Shown here: positions 20,504 to 30,219 of the stretch, one piece after another
Numbering within the stretch: position 1 is the first letter of the stretch
Layout: every line of letters begins with the position of its first letter
Source of the DNA: Proteiniphilum sp.
GTDB taxonomy: Bacteria; Bacteroidota; Bacteroidia; Bacteroidales; Dysgonomonadaceae
Direction: 5' to 3'
Assembly (NCBI GenBank): GCA_028709605.1
Contig: JAQVWR010000001.1
Span: 66,662-100,207, forward strand
Length of the DNA: 33,546 nt
The notes under the pieces: model-generated
What the model saw: only the letters and a program-made list of their open reading frames with translations
Told to the model about the DNA's origin: nothing
Databases searched by the model: none
Translations under genes and position numbers: made by a program

Positions 20504-22198
20504 TCACAAAAAAGTCACGCGGTAAATTTCTCCTGTGCAGCCATCCAATCTGAACCGATAGGGAAAGGAGAAAGAGAAAAGCAGGGTTTCTCCCTCTTTT
20601 TGCAGCAATGGGGTCAGTTCGCCTTCACCGCTGTTAGACACCCCGAAAAAGGAAAAAGCATGTGGCGGGATCCTAAGGGTACATTCCTTTGGTGAGTGGT
20701 CGAAATTGACCACAGCCAGCAACAGTTCCTCTTCATAGCCCCGCAGGAAGGCGAACAGCTTTGTGGAGTCAAAATCAGGATTCTCATAATTGGCCGGCAT
20801 CAGGTCATAGAACAAGCCGTCCGAGAGCGCCTTCTCCTCATTGCAGAGGCAGATGAGGCGCCGATAGAATCTCTGCAGCTCCCTTTCCTGCGGTGTGAGC
20901 AGGTCGTCATCCCATTTGCCGTTGTGGTGCCACCGGCGGAGAGTATCGACCGACCAGTAGTCGAAGATGGTGGTGCGGCCGTTCGCCCCGCTGAACCCTT
21001 CACGGTCCATCCCTCTCTCTCCGAGCTCCTGTCCCGCAAATACCATCACCGGGTTGGTGTTGACGGCACAGGAGACGATCATGGCAGCTTTTCCTTTATG
21101 GCCCTCCTTCAGGAAAAAATCGGAAGCCAGACGCTGTTCGTCGTGGTTTTCCATAAAGTTGAGCATCTTCTTTTGGATATCCCCCACCCCGTTCAGGGCG
21201 AAAGTGATGTCAGATGCAGGCCTGTAGCCGCATGACACCTCTCTCAGCACATCATAAAGCCCCACTTTGTCGTAGAGGTAGTCGAAGAGCTGATTTCCCA
21301 GAAAATCACGATAGGTCGACGGGCTGTAGATCTCCGCCAGAAAAATGATCCCGGGATAGCACTCTTTTATCTGCGGAAGGATCCACTGCCAGAACGCCAG
21401 CGGCACCATCTCCGCCATATCACACCGGAAGCCGTCGACCTTCTTTCCTGCCCAAAACAGGAGGATGTCCCTCATCTTCCGCCAGGTATCCGGCACGGGA
21501 TCAAAACAGGCAGCCTTCCCGTTGAGATAATCCACCCCGTAGTTGAGCTTCACGGTCTCATACCAGTCGTAAGAGGTGGGTGTGTGGGTGAAACAGTCAT
21601 TTCCGGTTGCCCTGGCAGGGAATTCGCGGTAGGAGAAATTGGTTCGCTTATCGGGAGAAAGCTGTATCTTTAAGGATTGACCGGGAAGATAATAAAAATT
21701 GTTTTGGGGTGAAAAAGCGACCGACACATCATCCTCCTCTCCAAAGTCCCTGACCCCGTCGGGTTTGGCCACAGAGCAGTAATTGCGGGCCACATGGTTG
21801 GGCACATAATCCATGATCACTTTCAAACCAGCCTTGTGCGTACGGTCAACCAGCTCTTCAAACTCTTTCATCCGGGCCATCACATCGACTGCCAGGTCGG
21901 GATCCACATCATAATAATCGCGTATGGCGTAGGGAGAGCCCGCCTTACCCTTGATGATCTCCGGATATTGCCTCGGGATACCGTACAACGTATAGTCCGT
22001 CGCCGAGGCATGCGCCGGCACGCCGATATACCAGATGTGGGTGTATCCGTCGCTCTTCAGCTGACGCAGGACCTTGTCGGTGACGTCATTGAATTTACCG
22101 CATCCGTTTTCCTGCAAAGAGCCGTTTGGACGATTCGCGGCATTTCTATTCCCGAACAACCGGGGCAGCAGTTGATAGATAAACAACTTATTGTTCAT
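20504..22198 (-). CDS. GH13 family alpha-amylase-like glycoside hydrolase
   Basis: The 564-residue protein (from ATG 22198) has the four conserved GH13 regions: MDYVPNH (ending about residue 135), GFRCDMAE (nucleophile Asp260), FLAEIYSP (acid/base Glu289) and ENHDEQR (Asp353). All catalytic residues are present. No signal peptide is visible, so a cytoplasmic role on alpha-glucans or maltodextrins is likely; exact specificity is unknown. A longer frame starts at a GTG at 22237, but homology-like sequence begins at KLFIYQLLPRLFGN, right after ATG 22198. That ATG overlaps the stop of the upstream patatin gene by 11 bases, suggesting translational coupling. Confidence 0.88.
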   Translation of the reverse strand: MNNKLFIYQLLPRLFGNRNAANRPNGSLQENGCGKFNDVTDKVLRQLKSDGYTHIWYIGVPAHASATDYTLYGIPRQYPEIIKGKAGSPYAIRDYYDVDPDLAVDVMARMKEFEELVDRTHKAGLKVIMDYVPNHVARNYCSVAKPDGVRDFGEEDDVSVAFSPQNNFYYLPGQSLKIQLSPDKRTNFSYREFPARATGNDCFTHTPTSYDWYETVKLNYGVDYLNGKAACFDPVPDTWRKMRDILLFWAGKKVDGFRCDMAEMVPLAFWQWILPQIKECYPGIIFLAEIYSPSTYRDFLGNQLFDYLYDKVGLYDVLREVSCGYRPASDITFALNGVGDIQKKMLNFMENHDEQRLASDFFLKEGHKGKAAMIVSCAVNTNPVMVFAGQELGERGMDREGFSGANGRTTIFDYWSVDTLRRWHHNGKWDDDLLTPQERELQRFYRRLICLCNEEKALSDGLFYDLMPANYENPDFDSTKLFAFLRGYEEELLLAVVNFDHSPKECTLRIPPHAFSFFGVSNSGEGELTPLLQKEGETLLFSFSFPYRFRLDGCTGEIYRVTFL

Positions 22199-23087
22199 TC
22201 GAGTGATTTTGTTTTTTCCGGATGGCCCCGTGGCCACCGATCAGGCTGAGGTGAGCCTTCACCTTTTCCGCAAGCTGGTAGTGCCGGTGACACCTTCTTA
22301 CGATCTCCAGCGACTCTTTATCGCTCATTTTGAGGGAAGCAGCATGATACCCCGCCTCCATGATCAGATTCTGATTGTGCAAATCAAACATGAAAAATTT
22401 TTCCAAACCGGTGGCCTCAATCAGAATATCGCAATAGGATTTATCGATCAGCGTGTTGGCATTTGACATCAGGCTAAAAGTCCTCTCCATCATGGTGCGT
22501 AAATTGTCTTTTTCAACGGGAGGTATCATCAGGGAGACATTCACGCCGATCACATAGCGGCTTTTTTTCCGGATCACGGAGACCGGAAAATTTTTCAGGA
22601 TCCCGCCGTCCACATAAGGAACGCCATCGATCATCTGCGGGTTAAACACAATGGGAACCGAACAGGAGGCTACCACCGCATCCACCAGATTATCACCGCT
22701 TGAGAAGATGACGGTGCGAGCCCGTTCCCAGTCGGTTGCGACGGCATAGAACGGTATTTGCAGCTCCTCGAAATGCCTGGCTCTCAGGTTTTTTTTCAGG
22801 AATGTATGTAGTCCGGTACTTTTCAGGAAACCGGTCCGGGGAAAAGTGAACGCCACGAACTCTTTGAACTCCCTCTTTCGGAAGAGATCCACAATTTCAT
22901 CGGGATGATATCCGTCGGCATACAAAACCCCTGCCAGTGCACCGGCACTGGTACCGGCAATCACATCGGGCCTCAAACCATACATTTCCAGCACCTTCAA
23001 TGCACCCAGGTGGGCGAACCCTTTGGCTCCTCCCCCACTCAATGCATAACCCAGGTAATACTCATAACTTTTGCCGAAGATTGCCAT
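22188..23087 (-). CDS. patatin-like phospholipase family protein
   Basis: The 299-residue protein (ATG 23087) has the patatin catalytic set: oxyanion loop SGGGAKG (about 17-23), nucleophile elbow GTSAG (45-49, Ser47) and VDGG (catalytic Asp160). These form the Ser-Asp dyad of bacterial RssA/YlbK-like acyl hydrolases. There is no signal peptide and no C-terminal barrel, so it resembles the small cytoplasmic or membrane-associated branch. A start two codons earlier (TTG 23093) is possible but less likely. It is upstream of and overlaps the GH13 gene, so the two form one transcript. The 179-base gap to folK shows no clear -7 box. Confidence 0.9.
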   Translation of the reverse strand: MAIFGKSYEYYLGYALSGGGAKGFAHLGALKVLEMYGLRPDVIAGTSAGALAGVLYADGYHPDEIVDLFRKREFKEFVAFTFPRTGFLKSTGLHTFLKKNLRARHFEELQIPFYAVATDWERARTVIFSSGDNLVDAVVASCSVPIVFNPQMIDGVPYVDGGILKNFPVSVIRKKSRYVIGVNVSLMIPPVEKDNLRTMMERTFSLMSNANTLIDKSYCDILIEATGLEKFFMFDLHNQNLIMEAGYHAASLKMSDKESLEIVRRCHRHYQLAEKVKAHLSLIGGHGAIRKKQNHSNEQ

Positions 23088-23266
23088 ACCCAAAAACTCA
23101 AGAAATAATTCGTTACAAATATGCTACATTTTTCCCTATTTTTGGCATACCTGACCGTTGAATATGACCGATTTGTCTTAATTTTTGTAAACAAAAGTCA
23201 AACACATACTTTGCCAACGGAAATGGCTGAAAAACAGCATAGAGAAAAGAAGGAGAGAAAGTCCCC

Positions 23267-23761
23267 TTATGGATGTGCCTCCGTTCTTCCCAGCTCCTGT
23301 TTCAGCTGACGGATGGTTTTTCCCATCACGGGATGAATCCGCTCCGGCACAATTTCACACAGAGGTGTGAGCACAAAGTCGCGCTGATGAAAACGGGGAT
23401 GCGGAATGGTCAATTCAGGCGTTTCCAGGATCAGTTCGCCCGCGAGAATCAGATCAATATCGATCAGCCGGTCAGCATACTTTCCATCAACGCTTTTCTG
23501 TATCCTTCCCATTTCATATTCAATCTCTTGCGTGATTGCGAATACTGTAAAAATATCGAGACTGCTATATACTTCGCAAACACAGTTCACAAACTCATGG
23601 GGAGAGATAAATCCAACAGGGCGGGTATGGTAAAGAGCGGAAAGGGAACTGATTCTCCCTATCCGCTCCTCAATTTTTCTGAGTGCAGTTTCAAGATGCT
23701 GCTCTCTGTCTCCCAGATTGGAACCCAGTGCTAAAATGAGGGAACCAACTCCCGTTTCCAT
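23267..23761 (-). CDS. folK: 6-hydroxymethyl-7,8-dihydropterin pyrophosphokinase
   Basis: HPPK transfers pyrophosphate from ATP to hydroxymethyl-dihydropterin in folate synthesis. The 164-residue protein has LALGSNLGDRE near the start, YHTRPVGF, the metal-binding DIDLILAGE strand and the PROSITE-like PHPRFHQRDFVLTPL segment. ATG 23761 lies 10 bases after the queA stop, so folK is the last gene of the ftsX-to-folK cluster. Confidence 0.95.
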   Translation of the reverse strand: METGVGSLILALGSNLGDREQHLETALRKIEERIGRISSLSALYHTRPVGFISPHEFVNCVCEVYSSLDIFTVFAITQEIEYEMGRIQKSVDGKYADRLIDIDLILAGELILETPELTIPHPRFHQRDFVLTPLCEIVPERIHPVMGKTIRQLKQELGRTEAHP

Positions 23762-23771
23762 TGCTTTCTCT

Positions 23772-24824
23772 TCAATCGATGATCAGCATTGCATCCCCAT
23801 ATGCCCCAAACAGATATTTCTCCTTGATCGCCTCTTCGTAGACGTCCATGATCATCTCGTACCCGCCAAAGGCACAGGCCATCATCAGCAAGGTGGAAAA
23901 AGGCAGGTGAAAATTGGTGATCAGGCTGTTGGTAAGGGTGAAATCATAGGGAGGAAAGATAAATTTGTTGGTCCATCCATCTTTGGGCTTGATGTGTCCG
24001 TCGGTGCTCACAGTCGTTTCTACCGCCCGCAGTACGGATGTGCCGACGGCGCAGATGTTGCGTCCCTCATCTTTTGTCTGGTTCACCCGTCGGCAAAGAT
24101 CTTCCGTGATGATCATCTGTTCCGATTCCATTTTGTGTTTGGTGAGATCTTCCACGTCGATCATGCGGTATGCCCCCAGACCGTTATGGAGCGTCAGATA
24201 TCCGAACTCAATATCCCTGATCTCCATCCGCTTCATCAGTTCACGGCTGAAATGAAGGCCGGCGGCGGGAACCACCACGGCACCCTCATGACGGGCAAAG
24301 ATGTTCTGGTACCTCACCACATCGTCCGGCTCGGCGCTGCGTTCCAGGTATTCCGGGATGGGTGTCTCGCCGATGGCGAACAACTGTCTTTTGAACTCGT
24401 CGTACGGGCCGTCGTAGAGGAATCTGAGGGTACGTCCCCGGGAGGTGGTGTTGTCGATCACTTCTGCCACCAGTTCTTCGTTCTCGCCAAAATACAATTT
24501 ATTACCGATCCGTATCTTCCGTGCCGGATTCACCAGTACGTCCCATAAATGCTGGTCAGGATTCAGTTCCCTCAGCAGGAAAACCTCAATCTTAGCGCCG
24601 GTTTTTTCCTTGTTTCCGAAGAGCCTTGCGGGAAAGACTTTGGTGTCGTTAAAAATGAAAAAATCTTTTTCCCGGAAGTAATCCAGGATATCCTTGAACA
24701 CTTTGTGCTCCAGGGTGCCGGTTTTTTTGTGTACCACCAGCAACCGGGCCTCATCACGATGAACAGCAGGATGCTTTGCGATGAGTTCTTCCGGCAAATG
24801 AAATTTGAATTGCGAAAGTTTCAT
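23772..24824 (-). CDS. queA: S-adenosylmethionine:tRNA ribosyltransferase-isomerase
   Basis: QueA adds the ribosyl moiety of SAM to preQ1-modified tRNA, giving epoxyqueuosine in the queuosine pathway. The 350-residue length is normal. Visible family segments include [13 protein letters not shown] at the N-terminus, [23 protein letters not shown] and [17 protein letters not shown]. It lies 24 bases after truB and 10 bases before folK on the same strand, inside a tightly packed cluster. No other queuosine gene is in view. Confidence 0.96.
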   Translation of the reverse strand: MKLSQFKFHLPEELIAKHPAVHRDEARLLVVHKKTGTLEHKVFKDILDYFREKDFFIFNDTKVFPARLFGNKEKTGAKIEVFLLRELNPDQHLWDVLVNPARKIRIGNKLYFGENEELVAEVIDNTTSRGRTLRFLYDGPYDEFKRQLFAIGETPIPEYLERSAEPDDVVRYQNIFARHEGAVVVPAAGLHFSRELMKRMEIRDIEFGYLTLHNGLGAYRMIDVEDLTKHKMESEQMIITEDLCRRVNQTKDEGRNICAVGTSVLRAVETTVSTDGHIKPKDGWTNKFIFPPYDFTLTNSLITNFHLPFSTLLMMACAFGGYEMIMDVYEEAIKEKYLFGAYGDAMLIID

Positions 24825-24848
24825 ATGAAAAGTAAATATTTTTCTCTC

Positions 24849-25550
24849 CTAATTGGTCAAGTCGATCTGTTCATCCAGAAAACGGTCTAGCTCTTCCATT
24901 TTCAGGCAGTGAGCAAGGGTAATCTCCCCCACACGGGTACGGGTCAGCCCGGTGAGGTGCGCTCCTGATTGCAACGCCTCACCGATATCGCGGGCTAAAG
25001 CCCTGATATAAGTACCTTTACTGCAAACTACACGGATGGTGATATCGGGCAGGTCACACGCAACCATTTCGATACTATCTATAACCAATAACTTGGGTTT
25101 AAGTTCAATATCTTCGTTTCTGCGAGCCAGTTCATAGGCTCTTTTGCCATCCACCTTCACTGCCGAATAGAGAGGAGGGACCTGCCGGATCTCACCGATG
25201 AAACGATTCAACGCCTCTTCTACCGACTGATGAGTGAGATGATTGGTGGAATATTCCGCGTCGATCTCCGTTTCCAGATCGAAAGAGGGGGTGGTCGCAC
25301 CGAGGCGGATCGTGGCAAGATACTCTTTTTTCTCGGCCTGCAGCCGTTCCATCTGTTTGGTCATCTTACCGGTGCAGATGGTCATGACCCCCGTAGCCAG
25401 AGGATCGAGCGTGCCGGCATGCCCCACTTTCAGTTTTCGGATCTTCAATTTCTGGCACAATTTGGCACGCACCACGCGTACCACACGGAACGAAGTCCAG
25501 TGAAGCGGTTTATCGATATATAAAACCTCCCCTTCAATAAAATCCATCAT
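24849..25550 (-). CDS. truB: tRNA pseudouridine-55 synthase
   Basis: TruB isomerises U55 in the T-loop of tRNAs. The 233-residue protein has the catalytic motif GHAGTLDPLATGV (Asp49), a KEYLATIRLG strand, PPLYSAVKVDGKRAYELAR and SKGTYIRALARDIG. It is close to a minimal catalytic domain, with little of the C-terminal PUA extension seen in some homologues. The start is one of two adjacent ATGs (25550 or 25547). It begins 4 bases after the uppP stop, implying co-transcription and possibly coupling. Confidence 0.96.
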   Translation of the reverse strand: MMDFIEGEVLYIDKPLHWTSFRVVRVVRAKLCQKLKIRKLKVGHAGTLDPLATGVMTICTGKMTKQMERLQAEKKEYLATIRLGATTPSFDLETEIDAEYSTNHLTHQSVEEALNRFIGEIRQVPPLYSAVKVDGKRAYELARRNEDIELKPKLLVIDSIEMVACDLPDITIRVVCSKGTYIRALARDIGEALQSGAHLTGLTRTRVGEITLAHCLKMEELDRFLDEQIDLTN

Positions 25551-25554
25551 AGAC

Positions 25555-26436
25555 TCACATGCTTATACTCACTCCTGACACGAGCAGGATGAGCAGGGTA
25601 CCTCCCACAATGATGCGATAGAAACCGAAAGCCTTGAAACCATACCTGGTGAGGAAATCGATGAAAAAGCGTATGGCAACCATGGCCACCAGAAAAGCCA
25701 CTAAATTGCCAATGAACAGCAACCACAGGTTATCGTGGAGCATTTCAATCTGCACCGGATCTTTGAAGAGCTGGTACATCTTATAGCCGGCTGCAGCTGC
25801 CATGGTGGGTACGGCCAGAAAAAACGAGAACTCGGCAGCATTCTTCCTGTTGAGTCCTGTCCCCATTCCTCCTACAATGGTGGCCATTGAGCGGGATACG
25901 CCGGGGATCATGGCGATACACTGGAAGCATCCGATCTTCACGGCTCTCTGCCAGCTCATCGACTGGTTGCGGGCGGGATGATTAAACCATCTGTCCACAA
26001 ACAGCATCAAGAGGCCGCCGATCACCAGCATCACCGTCACCACGGTTACGCTTTCCAGCATCGCATCAATCAGATCACCCAGCAGCAGGCCGATCACGGC
26101 AGCCGGAAGGATGGCGATCAAGAGCTTCCAGTAGAAATCATACTTCTGCACAAACCGTGTGAGATAGAGAAAAGTCCGCTGCCACCGCGACATGCCGGAG
26201 AGCTGTTCTCTGTTGATCTCCCTTACGGGGTTCAGCCGAAAAAAACGTTTCCGGTAAAGAACGACGACCGAGAGAATCGCCCCAAACTGAATGATTACGG
26301 TATAGGCTTTTACAAACTCGCTGCTTTCCATCCCCAGCAGTGATTGCGTAATGATCATATGTCCGGTGGAGGAAACGGGGAGAAATTCGGTCAGGCCCTC
26401 CACTACGGCAAGGATGATTGCTTCAATAATTGTCAT
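25555..26436 (-). CDS. uppP: undecaprenyl-diphosphatase (BacA/UppP)
   Basis: UppP is an integral membrane enzyme that dephosphorylates undecaprenyl pyrophosphate to recycle the lipid carrier for peptidoglycan; it can also confer bacitracin tolerance. The 293-residue protein has the catalytic [14 protein letters not shown] (Glu13, Glu17, 22-26 SSTGH) and the PGVSRS phosphate-binding loop, with about eight hydrophobic helices. An upstream TTG at 26457 would add seven residues, but the family starts at MTIIEAI-like sequence, so ATG 26436 is chosen. It sits between the DUF3098 gene and truB. Confidence 0.96.
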   Translation of the reverse strand: MTIIEAIILAVVEGLTEFLPVSSTGHMIITQSLLGMESSEFVKAYTVIIQFGAILSVVVLYRKRFFRLNPVREINREQLSGMSRWQRTFLYLTRFVQKYDFYWKLLIAILPAAVIGLLLGDLIDAMLESVTVVTVMLVIGGLLMLFVDRWFNHPARNQSMSWQRAVKIGCFQCIAMIPGVSRSMATIVGGMGTGLNRKNAAEFSFFLAVPTMAAAAGYKMYQLFKDPVQIEMLHDNLWLLFIGNLVAFLVAMVAIRFFIDFLTRYGFKAFGFYRIIVGGTLLILLVSGVSISM

Positions 26437-26463
26437 GAAAATAATGTTTGCAGGCAATCGCTG

Positions 26464-26718
26464 TCACGAATGTTTTTTTTCCCTGTTGCTGGTATCTTTT
26501 GCAGGATAAAGAATTCCAACGATCATCAGCACAAAGCCCGAGAGAACCACAACGGGAGCTACTTTGATTCTTCTGACACTGAAGATATCGGGTTCAAATC
26601 CTCCTTCTGCGGTGGAGGCTGCTCCTGTCATCAGCAGGAAACCGACAATGATGATCAGGACGGCGATGCCGCAAATGATCAAATTGGTTTTACGTAAAGC
26701 AATATTTTTCTGTGACAT
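26464..26718 (-). CDS. DUF3098 family small membrane protein
   Basis: The 84-residue protein has two transmembrane helices (about 10-30 and 53-73) joined by a short loop containing FEPDIFSVRRIKVAP. This matches the DUF3098 family, which in Bacteroidota sits between ftsX and uppP. Function is unknown; context suggests the cell envelope or division. It starts 13 bases after the ftsX stop and ends 27 bases before the uppP start. Confidence 0.85.
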   Translation of the reverse strand: MSQKNIALRKTNLIICGIAVLIIIVGFLLMTGAASTAEGGFEPDIFSVRRIKVAPVVVLSGFVLMIVGILYPAKDTSNREKKHS

Positions 26719-26731
26719 CTATCTGATTTTT

Positions 26732-27610
26732 TTACACATAATACAGTTGATCCGATCTCATTTTCACATACCTGTTCACGGCAAAAGCGGTGGCAAGAGT
26801 GGAGATCAACACGCCGAGCAGCACCACCACCGAGAAGATAATCGTCAGATCGCTACCCGAGAGAATGGGTTCGATCGAAACATACTCTTTGCTGAAGTAG
26901 GTGATCAGCCCCATGATGATCCCGTCGGCCATGATTCCGGCAAGGATGCCCGTGTAGATATTGTTTACGACAAACGGTTTCCGGATAAAGCTGCCGGTAG
27001 CACCCACCAGCTTCATGGTGTGAATGATGAACCGTTTTGAATAGACACTCAACCGGATGGTGTTGCGGATCAGCGTAAAAGAGATGAAGAGCAGCACAAC
27101 GGCAAGCACCAGCAACACGGTCATCACCGTCGACAGGTTGTTGTTGATGAGATCAATCGCTTCCTGCTGGTACAACAGATCGGTCACATTGCTCTGCTGA
27201 CGGATCACCTTGTTGATTACGGCGATGCTGTCGCTGTTCGCATATGCGGAGTGCAGGAAGATCTCAATACAATCCAGTGCAGGGTTATATCCCAGCAGCT
27301 CCTCCGGATCGTCACCCAGCTCTTTGATGAGCTGCTCTTTCGCTTCCTCTTTACTGATAAAGCGCGATGACCGCACAAAAGGCTGTGCATCGAGCTGCTT
27401 ACGTATGGCACTAATCTGTGTATCAGTAACATTGGCGGAGAGCATGACATTGAAGCTCATATTCTCCTTTACATATTTCGACAATCCATTCCCCATGAAA
27501 AGGATCAACAGGGTCACGCCCAAGAGCACCAAAACCAGGGTGATGCTGATGGTAGACGTGATCTTTGCATTCAGGAAACGGGCTGCAGATACTTTTTTTT
27601 TGTTCGACAT
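26732..27610 (-). CDS. ftsX: cell division protein FtsX (permease-like)
   Basis: FtsX pairs with the ATPase FtsE to regulate peptidoglycan hydrolases at the septum. The 292-residue chain has a cytoplasmic N-terminus, a first helix (about 17-40), a large extracytoplasmic domain (to about 160) containing FISKEEAKEQLIKELGDDP, and three further helices near 165-185, 215-235 and 255-280. The segment KLVGATGSFIRKPF is characteristic of the family. ftsE is not adjacent, as in many Bacteroidota. It is the first gene of the six-gene minus-strand cluster; the 108-base gap upstream (27611-27718) should hold the promoter, but I see only imperfect -7 boxes. Confidence 0.93.
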   Translation of the reverse strand: MSNKKKVSAARFLNAKITSTISITLVLVLLGVTLLILFMGNGLSKYVKENMSFNVMLSANVTDTQISAIRKQLDAQPFVRSSRFISKEEAKEQLIKELGDDPEELLGYNPALDCIEIFLHSAYANSDSIAVINKVIRQQSNVTDLLYQQEAIDLINNNLSTVMTVLLVLAVVLLFISFTLIRNTIRLSVYSKRFIIHTMKLVGATGSFIRKPFVVNNIYTGILAGIMADGIIMGLITYFSKEYVSIEPILSGSDLTIIFSVVVLLGVLISTLATAFAVNRYVKMRSDQLYYV

Positions 27611-27718
27611 AAGAGCTTCGAAAAACGAAAAGCAAACTGTGAGTGAATCTGTTTATTCCAAATTAGGGTGCAAAGTAATATAAATTATTGCAGAATACAA
27701 GTCGAAAGAGGTTTTTTT

Positions 27719-29155
27719 TCACCTCTCCTTCACCGGCGTCAGGCCCATCTCCTCTGCTTTCTCCAGCATAAAACGATAGGCGGCATCATGTTCATTGGGG
27801 ATCTCGCCATCGAGGATGGCCTCCTTGATGGCTGCCTTCAGCAAGCCGATCACACGTCCCTGCGGCAGTGCGAACAACTCCATGATCTCATTTCCATCGA
27901 CCGGCGGCTGGAAATTGCGTACACGGTCCTTCTCCTCTATCTCCTGCAGTTTGCGGCGGACGATCCGAAAATTGCCAAGAAAGCGTCTCACCTTCTCCGG
28001 GTTCTTGGACGTGATGTCAGCCTCACAGAGGGTCATCAGCTCTTCGATATCATCACCGGCGTCAAACAACAGCCGTCGTATGGCCGAGTCAGTCACCTCA
28101 TCTTCAACCAGCTGCATGGGCCGCATATGCAGGGAGACCAGCTTCTGTACATATTTCATCTTCTCATTTTGGGGCAGTTTCATCCTGCGGAAGATGGCGG
28201 GGATCATCTTCTCCCCGATAAAATCATGATTGTGGAAGGTCCACCCCTGCTTCGGGTCCCATCGTTTGGTCACCGGCTTCGCAATATCGTGCAGCAGTGC
28301 CGCCCAGCGCAGCCAGAGATGGTCGGTCTGCCTGGCAATGTTATCCAGCACCGAGAGGGTATGGTAAAAGTTGTCCTTGTGCCCTACCCCTTCTTTCGTT
28401 TCGGCACCCTTCAGCGCGATCAGCTCGGGAAAAATGATCTCCAGCAGTCCTGTTTTCTCCAGCAGGATAAAACCTATCGAGGGCTTGGGTGAGAGAATGA
28501 TCTTGTTCAGCTCATCGGTCACACGCTCCATGGAGACAATGCCGATGCGCTCCCGGTTGCGCACAATGGCGTCGAACGTATCGGGGTAGATATCGAAGCC
28601 CAGCTGTGCGGCAAAACGTACGGCACGCATCATCCGCAGCGGGTCGTCGCTGAAGGTGATGTCGGGATCGAGCGGTGTGCGGATGATCAGATCCTCCAAG
28701 TCCTGCAGGCCGTTGAACGGATCGAGCAGCTGGCCAAAACGATCTCTGTTCAGGCAGAAGGCCATGGCGTTGATGGTAAAATCGCGCCGCCGCTGATCAT
28801 CTTCGAGTGTTCCGTCTTCCACAATGGGCTTTCGCGAGTCGCTCCGGTAGGATTCCTTCCGGGCGCCCACAAATTCGATCTCCACATCCTTGTGTTTGAT
28901 CTGGGCGGTACCGAAGTTCTTAAAGAGTGTCAGCCGGGTATGCCTTCCCAGCTTGCGGGCTACCGACTCTGCCAGTTCGATGCCCTTGCCGATGGCCACT
29001 ACATCGACATCTTTCGAGGGCCGGCACAAAAAGAAATCGCGTACAAAACCGCCAATGAGATAACACTCTAACTGCATCTCATCCGCAGCACGGGAGATCA
29101 GCCTGAAAAGCGGTGTATCAATATATGCCTGTATCTCTTCCTGAGATATATTCAT
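27719..29155 (-). CDS. cca: CCA tRNA nucleotidyltransferase / HD-domain nucleotidyltransferase
   Basis: The enzyme adds or repairs the 3' CCA of tRNA. The 478-residue protein (ATG 29155) has the class II polymerase-beta-like head with GGFVRD (35-40) and the metal-binding DVDVV (Asp49, Asp51), the [10 protein letters not shown] motif, and an HD domain ([13 protein letters not shown]) with PLGF-type helical tail. A TTG at 29197 would extend it by 14 unconserved residues; the MNISQEE start is preferred. A TAATTTTG box sits on its strand at 29235-29242. It precedes the ftsX cluster but is separated by 108 bases. Poly(A) polymerase activity cannot be excluded by sequence. Confidence 0.93.
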   Translation of the reverse strand: MNISQEEIQAYIDTPLFRLISRAADEMQLECYLIGGFVRDFFLCRPSKDVDVVAIGKGIELAESVARKLGRHTRLTLFKNFGTAQIKHKDVEIEFVGARKESYRSDSRKPIVEDGTLEDDQRRRDFTINAMAFCLNRDRFGQLLDPFNGLQDLEDLIIRTPLDPDITFSDDPLRMMRAVRFAAQLGFDIYPDTFDAIVRNRERIGIVSMERVTDELNKIILSPKPSIGFILLEKTGLLEIIFPELIALKGAETKEGVGHKDNFYHTLSVLDNIARQTDHLWLRWAALLHDIAKPVTKRWDPKQGWTFHNHDFIGEKMIPAIFRRMKLPQNEKMKYVQKLVSLHMRPMQLVEDEVTDSAIRRLLFDAGDDIEELMTLCEADITSKNPEKVRRFLGNFRIVRRKLQEIEEKDRVRNFQPPVDGNEIMELFALPQGRVIGLLKAAIKEAILDGEIPNEHDAAYRFMLEKAEEMGLTPVKER

Positions 29156-29234
29156 AACTAAAGGAACCTTTTCATTGATATCGACGGCTCCCGGCAATGC
29201 AGCTTGGGGAGGGCCAATAATCTGTTACAAATTG

Positions 29235-29242
29235 CAAAATTA
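29235..29242 (-). promoter_or_regulatory. probable cca -7 box
   Basis: Read on the minus strand this is TAATTTTG, an exact TAnnTTTG match, 80 bases before ATG 29155. It is divergent from an identical box on the + strand at 29287-29294. Confidence 0.45.
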
Positions 29243-29286
29243 CAATAATTGTGCCTGAAAGCCTCTTTTTATGCGGAATATATTTG

Positions 29287-29294
29287 TAATTTTG
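29287..29294 (+). promoter_or_regulatory. probable -7 box for the orphan lipoprotein
   Basis: TAATTTTG lies 58 bases before ATG 29353. A T-run at 29266-29270 may serve as the -33 region. Confidence 0.45.
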
Positions 29295-29352
29295 TCTATC
29301 TGTACGTGGCTAAAAGGGTTATTTTTTGTACGTTGAAATTTCATTTCTGAAT

Positions 29353-30180
29353 ATGCGGTTTACGGTTCATCCCATTTTCCTGTTGCTGATCCTGCAGTTA
29401 TGTTTCTCCTGTACCGGAAAAGGTAACGGCGCAAAAGAGTATCTTTCGGATGCCGACAGAGCCTACAAAAGCGGAAATTATCCGCTGGCTAAACTGAAGA
29501 TTGACAGCATAAAGATCCTCTATCCTGAATCTTTTGATGAGATCAAAGCCGGGTTTGAGCTGATGCAGGAGGTGCGGATGGCCGAGAACAGGCGAAACAT
29601 CGTTTTCTGTGATTCCATGTTGCACGTAAATTATGCTCTGCTCAATGAGATGCTGACCAAATTCGATTTTGTAAGGGACAGCCGGTATCAGGAGTTTGGC
29701 GAGTACTATCCAAAAGTATATCCCCACCACTCCTCCCTTCAACGCAACGGGTTGCGTTCGGGGGTGCGGGAGAAGGGCGTATTGTTCATCGAAAGCATCC
29801 TTTCGGACAGTAGCATCAAGCACAATCACATCAGAGTCACCTCCCGTGACGGAAGTTTTGCAGAAACGCTTCCCGTGACATCTGATGGGTTGAACTATCG
29901 TTTTAACACCTTGGACAGAGGCTACGAGATCGTACGATACAGCGGAAAGGATGAAAATGGCGTTGCACAGTTTATATACACTTTTCAGGATGATCCTGTT
30001 ACCGTACAGTTTATAGGCAAGCGCACCATCACCGTTCCCCTCAGCGAGGTTTCCAGGAAAGGAATCGCACAATCCTTCGAGCTCTCCTCTCTTCTTCTGA
30101 ACATCGAGCAGTTAAAGATGGAGAAAGAAAAAAGCGAGGTGTTGATCCGCTACCTGGAAAGCCGTTCCGACAGGAGGTGA
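29353..30180 (+). CDS. hypothetical lipoprotein, 275 aa
   Basis: I do not recognise the family. From ATG 29353 the protein has a hydrophobic signal (FLLLILQLCFSC) with a Cys at about residue 20 and a small residue before it, consistent with a loose Bacteroidota lipobox. A TTG start nine codons upstream is possible but leaves a worse signal peptide. The mature part begins with a helical repeat-like stretch (YLSDADRAYKSGNYPLAK, TPR-flavoured), then a beta-rich middle and a charged C-terminal coiled coil (IEQLKMEKEKSEVLIRYLES). It is divergent from cca and convergent with the chelatase gene, and is not in an operon. Confidence 0.7.
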   Translation: MRFTVHPIFLLLILQLCFSCTGKGNGAKEYLSDADRAYKSGNYPLAKLKIDSIKILYPESFDEIKAGFELMQEVRMAENRRNIVFCDSMLHVNYALLNEMLTKFDFVRDSRYQEFGEYYPKVYPHHSSLQRNGLRSGVREKGVLFIESILSDSSIKHNHIRVTSRDGSFAETLPVTSDGLNYRFNTLDRGYEIVRYSGKDENGVAQFIYTFQDDPVTVQFIGKRTITVPLSEVSRKGIAQSFELSSLLLNIEQLKMEKEKSEVLIRYLESRSDRR

Positions 30181-30219
30181 GTAACGATCAGCACGGTTTC
30201 GTTCGTTGTGATGAATCCC

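Noticed and set aside
22199-22237. N-terminal extension of the GH13 gene from a GTG
   Set aside because: Recognisable sequence begins right after ATG 22198 and the extension would lie deep in the patatin gene.
26437-26457. N-terminal extension of uppP from a TTG
   Set aside because: The family begins at the MTIIEAI-like sequence from ATG 26436.
27640-27690. Possible ftsX promoter boxes (TTACTTTG- and TAATTTG-like on the minus strand)
   Set aside because: Each misses the TAnnTTTG spacing by one base, so they were not listed as features.
29156-29197. N-terminal extension of cca from a TTG
   Set aside because: The added 14 residues look unconserved; ATG 29155 gives the expected family start.
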